Assembly (NCBI RefSeq): GCF_018642165.1
Contig: NZ_JAHHZM010000003.1
Location: 248,001-312,000, forward strand
DNA: 64,000 nucleotides
Direction of reading: 5' to 3'
Source of the DNA: Echinicola shivajiensis
GTDB taxonomy: Bacteria; Bacteroidota; Bacteroidia; Cytophagales; Cyclobacteriaceae
A program made the position numbers and the translations under genes. Shown here piece by piece: positions 30,118-37,892 of the stretch. Below the pieces are notes generated by a model. The model was given only the letters and a program-made list of their open reading frames with translations. It searched no databases and was not told the origin of the DNA. Within the stretch, counting starts at the first letter, position 1. Each line of letters opens with the position of its first letter.

Positions 30118-31650
30118 ATGAAAGTGAATATTAAAAATATAATAAGTGGCTTTGCCTTGGTGGGCATGTTAGGGTTGAATTCATGTAGTGATTTTCTTGA
30201 AAAGAATCCGTTATCAGCAGTGTCTACAGAAACGTTTTGGAGAAATCAAAGTGACGCTGAGAATGCCTTGGCAGGGGTTTATCAAACCTTGGTAACCAGC
30301 CATTGGACCATTGGTTTTGGGGGACTCAGAACCCAAATTGATGGATTGAGTGATGATGGTTATGGCAATGCCAGTTGGCCAGATGCATTTAATGTTCCGC
30401 AGTCAGGTGATATTACATCCACCACAGGTGGGGTGGTAAGAAAATATTATACCATTCCTTACCAAGGTATTGCTGCTTGTAATGATTTCTTGAAAAATGT
30501 GGATAGAGTTCCCGAATTTGATCAAGCAGTAAAGGAACAATTTATCGCAGAGGTTCGATTTATCAGGGCTTGGCATTATGCTACTTTGGTACAGATGTTT
30601 GGAGGTGTGATCATCGTTCCTGAAGATATTGATCTGAATGATGCTTTACTACCTAGAAGTTCCAAGGAAGAGACAGTAGAGTATATTCTAAGTGATTTGG
30701 ATTATGCAATCGATAAATTGGAAGATGTGGCTTATGAAGGTAGAGCCGTGAAAGGTTCTGCAAGAGGCTTGAAAATGAGGGTGCTTTTATACAATGAGAG
30801 ATGGAGTGAAGCAGCTCAGGTAGGTAAGGATATCATGAATTCAGGATTGTTCTCGATAAGCAGTGATTGGGCAGGTATTTTTGATGGTACCGATCAGGCG
30901 GGCAATCCAGAGATTATGTTCTCTATTGTTTTTCAAGCACCTACTATGCGTCATGAGTTTGACAGGATGTATGGTGATTGGGGATCTTGTGCTCCATTGA
31001 TGGATTTGGTAGATGAATTTGAATGTTTGGATGGTAAGCGTATAGATGAATCACCGCTGTACGATCCAGCAAACCCTTATATCAATAGGGATCCGCGAAT
31101 GGAATTGACAGTGGTTCATGTCGGTGAAAATAGACCTTACTATAATATTCCATTGGAATCAGGGGAAAAGCCGACCGATCATCTTTGGCAGAAAGGCTTG
31201 TTTTTGGATCAGGCCCCACCATCAGGTGCGACCAATGCTGATCAGGACATTGTGTTGATCAGGTATGCAGATGTCTTGCTAATGTATGCAGAAGCTATGA
31301 ATGAGGCTAATGGACCTAGTCAAGAAATCATTGATGCTATCAACCTTGTAAGGCAAAGACCTGGAATAGACATGCCAGCCCTCGAAAATAACTTCGACAA
31401 AGCCAGCTTAAGAGAGCAGATTAGACATGAGAGAAGGGTAGAGCTAGCAGGTGAAGGTTTGAGGTTTTTCGATATAAAGAGATGGAATATTGCTCATGAA
31501 GTAGTCCCTGACCAGCTTGTGCCAGGCTCTGTGACGGAATCTACTCCTGATGGTGTTAATCGAGTATTTGCTCAAAAGCAGTATTTGTGGCCTATTCCTC
31601 AAAGTGAAATTGATCAGAATCCGTTATTGGAGCAGAATCCAGGGTATTAA
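30118..31650 (+). CDS. SusD/RagB-family surface glycan-binding lipoprotein, unit 2
   Basis: 510 aa. Lipobox NSC with Cys23 and the family opening CSDFLEKNPLSAVSTETFW. The helical core includes FIRAWHYATLVQMFGGVIIV. The C-terminal part has RYADVLLMYAEAMNEA, RHERRVELAGEGLRFFDIKR and the closing YLWPIPQSEIDQNPLLEQNP, all hallmarks of SusD. Typical family length. Co-transcribed with susC 2 (11 nt gap) and closed by a strong terminator, so unit 2 ends here without any hydrolase. Confidence 0.93.
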   Translation: MKVNIKNIISGFALVGMLGLNSCSDFLEKNPLSAVSTETFWRNQSDAENALAGVYQTLVTSHWTIGFGGLRTQIDGLSDDGYGNASWPDAFNVPQSGDITSTTGGVVRKYYTIPYQGIAACNDFLKNVDRVPEFDQAVKEQFIAEVRFIRAWHYATLVQMFGGVIIVPEDIDLNDALLPRSSKEETVEYILSDLDYAIDKLEDVAYEGRAVKGSARGLKMRVLLYNERWSEAAQVGKDIMNSGLFSISSDWAGIFDGTDQAGNPEIMFSIVFQAPTMRHEFDRMYGDWGSCAPLMDLVDEFECLDGKRIDESPLYDPANPYINRDPRMELTVVHVGENRPYYNIPLESGEKPTDHLWQKGLFLDQAPPSGATNADQDIVLIRYADVLLMYAEAMNEANGPSQEIIDAINLVRQRPGIDMPALENNFDKASLREQIRHERRVELAGEGLRFFDIKRWNIAHEVVPDQLVPGSVTESTPDGVNRVFAQKQYLWPIPQSEIDQNPLLEQNPGY

Positions 31651-31671
31651 TACCTATTTAACCTATAAACC

Positions 31672-31705
31672 AAGCCCCCGATTGTCAATCGGGGGCTTTT
31701 TTTTT
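31672..31705 (+). terminator. Rho-independent terminator closing unit 2
   Basis: Perfect 12-bp stem AAGCCCCCGATT (31672-31683) with AATCGGGGGCTT (31687-31698), 3-nt loop, then a run of T. It lies 22 nt after the susD stop and is the most G/C-rich hairpin in the window. Confidence 0.93.
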
Positions 31706-32182
31706 CTGAAAGTCTCGTTTTTATGCCCCATAATTATCCCAGGATATCAGGTTTGGCTAAAGTATTTCTTGAGAGAAAAATTTTTTCTACGTGCTCTATG
31801 GCAACAGCTGTGGGTGCTTAGCGTCTGATGTCAGTTTTATGTACGGGGTATATGTCCACCAAAAAAAAGACGACCTTTTTTTAATTGGACGCTAATGTTT
31901 TAAAGTAATACAAGTCTTTTATTCGGTATTCGATTTCTAATAATATAAGTTCCATCAAATTTCTCTTTTAAACAAGTGATGCTCGCTTCTATTATAACTT
32001 TCATGCCTGTGGGTGAATTCCCTCTATTCATGAAAGTTTTATGGGGTTGAGCTAATTAGTCGTGTGTTAAAACGTAAGTTAATAATTGTGTTTTATTTCG
32101 TTGTGTATATATTTTATTTTGAAATCTTGTATTATTGTGTAACTTTATGGTTGCTTGTACCTAAAGTTTTCATAATGTTGAT
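31706..32182. other. Intergenic region upstream of sigma 3
   Basis: 477 nt without a convincing gene. It should hold the sigma 3 promoter. The one clear structure is the 10-bp inverted repeat at 31996-32038, listed separately. Confidence 0.5.
31996..32038. repeat. Inverted repeat (10-bp arms) upstream of sigma 3
   Basis: AACTTTCATG (31996-32005) and CATGAAAGTT (32029-32038) are perfect reverse complements around 23 nt. They lie 145 nt before the sigma 3 start. Could be a binding site for a dimeric regulator or an RNA hairpin; there is no long T-run after it. Confidence 0.55.
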
Positions 32183-32800
32183 ATGAAAGGCTCTAAAGAT
32201 CTTAGTCACCTTATTTATTTAATTTCCCAAGAGGATTGTGAAAAATCCTTTCGTGAGTTTTATGATATTTTTTTTCCACAATTATTTCAGACTAGCCTTT
32301 ATTATGTAAAAAATAATTTTGTAGCTGAAGAAGTGGTGAGTGAACTATTTGTAAAGCTTTGGGTGAAAAGGAGCAGTTTGATAAAAATAAGAGAAATCAA
32401 AGCTTATCTTTTCATATGTGCGAAGAGATTATCACTTAATTATCTCAGAAATAAAAAAGAGAACCCCCTTTATTTAAATGATATCGATATTGAGGTTTGT
32501 GTAAATTTAAAAACCCCTGAGGATAATTTGTTAAGCGAGGAAGAGTTATTTAAAATCAGAAACGCCATTGATAATCTACCAGAAAAATGCAGGCTGGTGT
32601 TTTTGTTAGTGAAGGAAAGGGGAATGAAATATAAGCACGTGGCGACGATTTTAGGCATATCAGAGAAAATGGTTGAAAAACATATTTCTACGGCATTGAA
32701 AAAACTGAGGATGGAATTATCCGTCTCTACATATAATAGTAGCTCCATACCGAATATTGTAAAATCCTTGGTAGGTTTTTTATTGTTGGTCTTATCGTGA
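32183..32800 (+). CDS. ECF-type RNA polymerase sigma-70 factor, unit 3
   Basis: 205 aa sigma factor. Region 2 about 20-90 (CEKSFREFYDIFFPQLFQTS, VAEEVVSELFVKLWVKRS, then IREIKAYLFICAKRLSLNYL). Region 4 about 125-180 (IDNLPEKCRLVFLLVKERGM, then HVATILGISEKMVEKHISTA). The C-terminal 18 residues (IVKSLVGFLLLVLS) are hydrophobic and could reach the membrane, as in sigma 1. The N-terminus and spacing fit the Bacteroidota ECF family paired with FecR. FecR 3 lies 443 nt downstream, so the pair is not tightly coupled. Confidence 0.88.
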   Translation: MKGSKDLSHLIYLISQEDCEKSFREFYDIFFPQLFQTSLYYVKNNFVAEEVVSELFVKLWVKRSSLIKIREIKAYLFICAKRLSLNYLRNKKENPLYLNDIDIEVCVNLKTPEDNLLSEEELFKIRNAIDNLPEKCRLVFLLVKERGMKYKHVATILGISEKMVEKHISTALKKLRMELSVSTYNSSSIPNIVKSLVGFLLLVLS

Positions 32801-33243
32801 TTAAACCAATTTGATTTGTTATTCCATATTGTTGATAATTAAGAGAATTTTTGGTCATTTAATTTTTTTATCGGTTTATCAGCAGTTGTGCCAGTAGATA
32901 TTAGCCTTCTAAATATTCCTTAATAAACAAGGATCTCTTAGAGATGGTAATTTAATCTTGCTTGACAGTCACTAAGATCCGTGGTATCTCCGCCATGGAT
33001 GCAGAGGCTGTAAGAAATAAGTTAGCTGGAGTGAAAGTGGATAATCATATTTATGAAATAGTCTCATTGGTAAAATACTGCTGAACAGTTAAATACGGAT
33101 TTTTAAATTGGAGATTTTGCTGATTGATAGCAGGAAAAATAAAATTTTTAAATTTTTCTAAAAAAATCTATGGTCTGAGGTAGGGTGTTGAAAGGTAATT
33201 GTGTCTTTATCCCCAAATACCGGATTATTGATTGTTTTGAAAA
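32801..33243. other. Sigma 3-fecR 3 spacer
   Basis: 443 nt with no gene. It carries a degenerate dispersed repeat (32966-33049) whose best match in the window lies at 48786-48846. The rest is AT-rich and unremarkable. Confidence 0.5.
32966..33049. repeat. Degenerate dispersed intergenic repeat, copy A
   Basis: The 36 nt at 33014-33049 match 30 of 36 positions with 48811-48846 (shared ends GAAATAAG and GGATAATCATA). A second matching block lies upstream (CAGTCACTAAGATCCGTGG versus CAGTGAAAATCTGTGG), with about 20 nt extra between blocks here. Non-coding in both places. Confidence 0.55.
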
Positions 33244-34278
33244 ATGAATAACAAAGAGATTTTTGATATTATAGGAAAAGCACTTTCCAATGAGGCCAAC
33301 GAACAAGAACTGTTGGAGCTTCATAGATGGTTAAGTGAAAGTGAGGAGAATGCCCGAACTTTTGAGCAGGTGAAACTGCTATGGAAACACACCTATATCC
33401 AAGAGAATGTTTCGAATGCTGATAGGGTATTTAGAAAAATACAAGAGAAGAAAGATTTTTTGGGGAAGTATAACCGTGAAGAGGCTACTGAAAAGAAGAC
33501 GTTACACTTCCGAAGGACAAGAAATTATACCAACCTTTCTATTGCAGCAGCAGTGGTCCTGGTATTACTAATGGCCATACCTGTTTACTATAACCTAAAT
33601 AAAGCGGTAGAAAATCAAGAGGTCAATAGAACCCTTACGGTCAAAGAAAATGGTAGGGGGCAAAAATCAAAAATCACCTTGTCAGATGGAACAATTGTTT
33701 GGCTTAATGCCAATAGCAAGCTTTCCTATATCAATGGTTTTACTGATTCCTTAAGGGAAGTACATCTTGAGGGGGAGGCTTATTTTGACGTTGCTAAAAA
33801 TGCGAAGAAGCCTTTTGTGGTCCATACGGGGCAATTAAAAACCACGGTAGTAGGAACAGAATTCAATTTGCGGAATTATGCTGAGGATAGTATTCCAAGC
33901 CTGTTTTTGACAGAGGGTAAAGTGAATTATCAATATGATATGACAGGAAATTACAAGGGAATTCTGACGCCCGGAAATGGGGTGAAATGGGATTCTTCCA
34001 CAAATGGCATAAGCGAATTTAAAGATGATGCGGTTAACTGGGCTTCTTGGAAGGATGGCATATTGCTATTCAATGATATCGACTTTATGTCTGCATTAAA
34101 GGAATGTCAACGCTGGTATGATGTTGATTTTATTGTTAAAGGAACGCCTCCAAGTGACTGGAAATTTACGGGAAAATTTAAGAATGCCTATTTGGAAAGT
34201 GTGCTGAATAGCATGCAATATGGAAAAGCATTCAATTACACGATTGATGGAAAAAATATAGAAATCACTATAAACTAA
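33244..34278 (+). CDS. FecR-family anti-sigma factor/sensor, unit 3
   Basis: 344 aa. The N-terminal cytoplasmic domain is the typical helical anti-sigma segment (EQELLELHRWLSESEENART). Transmembrane helix about 99-117 (LSIAAAVVLVLLMAIPVYY). Periplasmic FecR domain about 135-235 (KSKITLSDGTIVWLNANSKL, GEAYFDVAKNAKKPFVVHTG). C-terminal DUF4974 segment about 270-344 (DFMSALKECQRWYDVDFIV). It should control sigma 3 in response to SusC 3. The most canonical of the three FecR proteins here. Confidence 0.91.
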   Translation: MNNKEIFDIIGKALSNEANEQELLELHRWLSESEENARTFEQVKLLWKHTYIQENVSNADRVFRKIQEKKDFLGKYNREEATEKKTLHFRRTRNYTNLSIAAAVVLVLLMAIPVYYNLNKAVENQEVNRTLTVKENGRGQKSKITLSDGTIVWLNANSKLSYINGFTDSLREVHLEGEAYFDVAKNAKKPFVVHTGQLKTTVVGTEFNLRNYAEDSIPSLFLTEGKVNYQYDMTGNYKGILTPGNGVKWDSSTNGISEFKDDAVNWASWKDGILLFNDIDFMSALKECQRWYDVDFIVKGTPPSDWKFTGKFKNAYLESVLNSMQYGKAFNYTIDGKNIEITIN

Positions 34279-34284
34279 AAGCCT

Positions 34285-34361
34285 ATGAAAAAAATCGGCA
34301 ATACAAATGTATTGCCAACCCCAAAATTGCTGATAGCCTCCCCGTGGAAATGGTCGCTATC
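34285..34361 (+). promoter_or_regulatory. Two-hairpin leader upstream of susC, unit 3
   Basis: Hairpin A is a perfect 9-bp stem, GGCAATACA (34297-34305) with TGTATTGCC (34308-34316), loop AA. Hairpin B pairs GATAGC (34332-34337) with GCTATC (34356-34361) around 18 nt. An open frame starting at 34285 (MKKIGNTNVLPTP) runs 43 codons and overlaps the susC start in another frame. As in unit 1, the leader opens with CCTATGA followed by an A-run just after fecR. The role is inferred. Confidence 0.55.
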
Positions 34362-34393
34362 AAAACTATTTGTTAATTCTAAATGCAAAATTA

Positions 34394-37300
34394 ATGAAAA
34401 AAATAATTTTACTTAAACATTGTGGATGGATTAAATTGGTTTTGGGCACTTTGCTTGTTCAAATCCTTTTATTTGGAAATCAAGCAGCATTTGCGAGTGG
34501 TCAAGAAGATAAATCCATAGAAGAAGTTTTTATTACACTAGAAAAAAACACCAATACGCTCAGACAAATCATTAAATTAATTGAGCGGGAAACTGATTTT
34601 TCCTTTAGCTATTACAAAAATGAAATTGACCTGGAAAGTGTAATAATCTCTCCAGAAAAGAAGGTTTCAGTTTATCAATTATTGCAAGAAGCCTCTAGGC
34701 AGCAGCCATTAGCCTTTAGGCAGGTGGACAGGTTTATCAATATCAAACCGAAACCAGTGAAGGAAATCACATCTACCAAAAGTGCCTTTGCCATTTCAGT
34801 TAGTGGAGTGGTAACTTCTGCGGATACTGGGGAGACTCTTCCAGGAGTAAATGTGCAAGTAGTAGGTACCAATAAAGGCACTGTGACTGATTTGGATGGT
34901 AAATATACCATTGATGTGGAAAACAGTGCTGCCATTTTGGAGTTTAGCTATATCGGCTTTGAAAACATGCGGGCAAATGTAGGCAACAGGACCCAAATAG
35001 ATGTGGCCTTAGTAGAATCTGCAACAGGATTAGAAGAGGTAGTCGTGGTAGGCTATGGTACCCAGAAGAAAGTCAATTTAACGGGTTCCATTGCCTCCGT
35101 TAAGACTGATGATATTGTGGATGTTCCCTTGGCCAACCTATCCAATGGTATTGCAGGTAGGGCGCCAGGTGTACAAGTGGTGGGAACATCGGGCCTTGCA
35201 GGAGCGAGTTCATCTATCCGTATCAGGGGAAGTGATGATGAGCCGCTTTATGTGATTAATGGCGTGATTCGTAGTAAAGCTGAATTTGACGCATTGAATC
35301 CCAATGAAGTTGAAAACATCAGCTTTTTGAAAGATGCGGCCAGTGCCGCCATATATGGGTCGAGTGCAGGTAATGGAGTCGTGTTGGTGACCACCAAAGG
35401 AGGTAGCAACCAAAAGCCAGTATTTGAATATAAAGGGAACTATTCATCATCAAAATCTACCCGTCCAATTCAGGATTATTCAGCTCAGGATGAATTGAGG
35501 TTTAATAATAATGTAGCCATTTCCAAAGGCCTTCCCGAACCGTATGGTGAGGAGGTGATGAATTATTTTTCTGATAAGTCATATAGTATTAATGATTTGA
35601 TATGGCAGACGCCTACTGTTCAAGAACATAACTTAAGTGTTAGAGGTGGTTCAGAAGAGGTGAACTATTATGTAATGATGGGCTACCACACAGAAGAAGG
35701 GTCCTATAAAAACCTGGGCTATGATCGATATAATTTTCGTTCTGATATTTCAGCTAAAATTACGGAACGATTAAAGATGAGCCTGAATATCAGTGGTAAT
35801 CAAAGGGATTATAACAGATGGTACTGGCCTTATGATGGTGCAGAAGATTTTAATGTAGGCGATTTTTATAGAGCCACATTTAACTGGACCAGGTTATATC
35901 CTTTTTATGTGGATGAGGCGGGAAATCCCACCAATAATCCCAACGATATTCCGGTTAAAACTTCAGGCGGTTGGCATCCACCACAGTTGATGTTGAATGA
36001 AGGTGGTTATAGAGATACCCGTTATCGTACATTGGACGGAATCTTAAAACTGGACTTGGACTTAGGTGATTTTGTAGAGGGTTTGAGTACCAGTGTTCAG
36101 GGGAATATCAATGCCTATGATAGGAATATGAAGTCTTTTGTGGTGCACAATAAGTATTATATTTTCCAATCAGCAAGTGCAACTAATAAGTTTATTCCTG
36201 GCCCAGTCAATTTTAACCAAATGGGCAGCCATAACCTGAGTTCCGGATATGAAAATATCCAGGAAAATATTACCCTTTCCAATGCCTATCAGTTTAACTG
36301 GTTCCTGAATTATCAGCGTAGCTTTGGGAATCATGATATAAGTGCACTGGCAGTTTATGAGCAAGCTGGGTCAAAAAGTAAATATATCAATGGAAGAGCT
36401 GAGGATTTACTTTCAACTACCATAGATCAAATTTATAATACTTCTTCAGATACAGAGAGACGTTGGTTTTCTGGTTCGGAAGGTGAATTTGCAAGGGCTT
36501 CCTGGATAGGTAGGGCCAATTACAAGTTTGCACAGAAGTACATCGCTGAATTTTCATTCAGGTATGATGGAAACTATAAGTTTGCACCGGGAAAAAGATG
36601 GGGCTTTTTTCCATCAGGGTCCTTGGCCTGGAGATTGAGTGAGGAAGAATTTATGAAAGACCTTTCCATTTTTGATGATTTGAAACTCCGCGCTTCTTAT
36701 GGTACTACCGGTAGTGATAGTGGAATAGGAGCTTGGAGATGGGGACAAGTTTACCAAAAGACGGGTGGTTATGTGTTTGGCAGTTCTCTTTATGATGGTC
36801 TTGTACCCGGGGCTGTTCCAAATCCGGATATTACTTGGTCAACTATCTCTATGTGGAATGCGGGACTTGAATTTGGCTTGTTCAATAACAGATTGGTAGG
36901 TGATTTTGATGTTTGGGGAAAAACAGAAAGTGATATTTTGGGAACTAGGCTGGGAACCACTCCAACCACTTATGGCGCCAGCTTGCCAGCTGTAAATTAT
37001 GCGGAAAGGTCCTGGAAGGGTCTTGAAATCAATTTGGATTGGAGAAACCGTATTGGAGAGCTGGAGTACAGTATCTATGGTAATATGGGCTATGCCAGGG
37101 ACCAATGGGATATCTTAGATGAACCAGAATCCTTTACGGATGGAACTTATGAAGGCAATTGGAGGAGCAGTATAGGCCATCCAGACGATAGAATCAGCGG
37201 TTATATTTCCAAAGGAATCATCAGAACGCAGGAACAGTTGGATGCCTTACCAGAAGGGTTTACCCAATTCGGTAGAGAGCCAGTTTTGGGAACCATACTG

Positions 37301-37873
37301 TTTGAAGATATCAGAGGAGCCAATTACAGCGAAGGCGCAGATGGAAAAATTGATGGAAACGATCAAACTATTTTAAGTGATAATGCCAAGCCAAGGATAA
37401 ATTATGGTTTGGGTTTTAGAGGTGAATGGAAAGGATTTTCCCTAAATGTACACTTCCAAGGAGTAGGAGCTTATGACAGAATGATCAGCACCAGGAACGG
37501 GGGCGGAGTTTTCCAAGTGGGTGATAGACCCTATTTTGAACTTTGGTCTCAGGATGAATACTGGACTCCTGAAAACACAGATGCCAAATATCCAAGAGTC
37601 GCAGGGGTGTGGATGCAACCAGAGTATGGTGGTGGCCCGTCTACTTTCTGGATGAGAAATGGTGCCTATTTGAGGCTAAAGAACCTCAATTTGGGTTATG
37701 CCTTGCCGCAAAAATGGTTCAGTAAACTTGGAATTAATAAAGTACAACTTTATGGAAATGCCACCAATTTGTTCGTGATCACAGATCTTAAAGAACATGA
37801 TCCTGAACAGGCCACTTTGGACTCTTATCCGCTGATGAAAACTTTCACTGGTGGTCTTACTGTACAGTTTTAA
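34394..37873 (+). CDS. SusC-family TonB-dependent receptor with STN domain, unit 3
   Basis: 1159 aa from the ATG at 34394. An in-frame TTG at 34370 would add 8 residues before the basic start of the signal peptide and is rejected. Signal peptide MKKIILLKHCGWIKLVLGTL to about AFAS, STN domain about 42-112 (NTLRQIIKLIERETDFSFSY), carboxypeptidase-regulatory-like domain about 135-220 (SGVVTSADTGETLPGVNVQV), TonB box region LEEVVVVGYGTQ, plug, and barrel ending in TGGLTVQF. Intact. SusD follows after 19 nt and three clan-D-like enzymes follow that, so this is the importer for their products or substrate. Confidence 0.93.
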   Translation: MKKIILLKHCGWIKLVLGTLLVQILLFGNQAAFASGQEDKSIEEVFITLEKNTNTLRQIIKLIERETDFSFSYYKNEIDLESVIISPEKKVSVYQLLQEASRQQPLAFRQVDRFINIKPKPVKEITSTKSAFAISVSGVVTSADTGETLPGVNVQVVGTNKGTVTDLDGKYTIDVENSAAILEFSYIGFENMRANVGNRTQIDVALVESATGLEEVVVVGYGTQKKVNLTGSIASVKTDDIVDVPLANLSNGIAGRAPGVQVVGTSGLAGASSSIRIRGSDDEPLYVINGVIRSKAEFDALNPNEVENISFLKDAASAAIYGSSAGNGVVLVTTKGGSNQKPVFEYKGNYSSSKSTRPIQDYSAQDELRFNNNVAISKGLPEPYGEEVMNYFSDKSYSINDLIWQTPTVQEHNLSVRGGSEEVNYYVMMGYHTEEGSYKNLGYDRYNFRSDISAKITERLKMSLNISGNQRDYNRWYWPYDGAEDFNVGDFYRATFNWTRLYPFYVDEAGNPTNNPNDIPVKTSGGWHPPQLMLNEGGYRDTRYRTLDGILKLDLDLGDFVEGLSTSVQGNINAYDRNMKSFVVHNKYYIFQSASATNKFIPGPVNFNQMGSHNLSSGYENIQENITLSNAYQFNWFLNYQRSFGNHDISALAVYEQAGSKSKYINGRAEDLLSTTIDQIYNTSSDTERRWFSGSEGEFARASWIGRANYKFAQKYIAEFSFRYDGNYKFAPGKRWGFFPSGSLAWRLSEEEFMKDLSIFDDLKLRASYGTTGSDSGIGAWRWGQVYQKTGGYVFGSSLYDGLVPGAVPNPDITWSTISMWNAGLEFGLFNNRLVGDFDVWGKTESDILGTRLGTTPTTYGASLPAVNYAERSWKGLEINLDWRNRIGELEYSIYGNMGYARDQWDILDEPESFTDGTYEGNWRSSIGHPDDRISGYISKGIIRTQEQLDALPEGFTQFGREPVLGTILFEDIRGANYSEGADGKIDGNDQTILSDNAKPRINYGLGFRGEWKGFSLNVHFQGVGAYDRMISTRNGGGVFQVGDRPYFELWSQDEYWTPENTDAKYPRVAGVWMQPEYGGGPSTFWMRNGAYLRLKNLNLGYALPQKWFSKLGINKVQLYGNATNLFVITDLKEHDPEQATLDSYPLMKTFTGGLTVQF

Positions 37874-37892
37874 AACCTGAAATCAGAAAATC

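Noticed and set aside
31550-31828. 92-codon plus-strand frame
   Set aside because: Overlaps the end of susD 2 in another frame and runs straight through a strong terminator.
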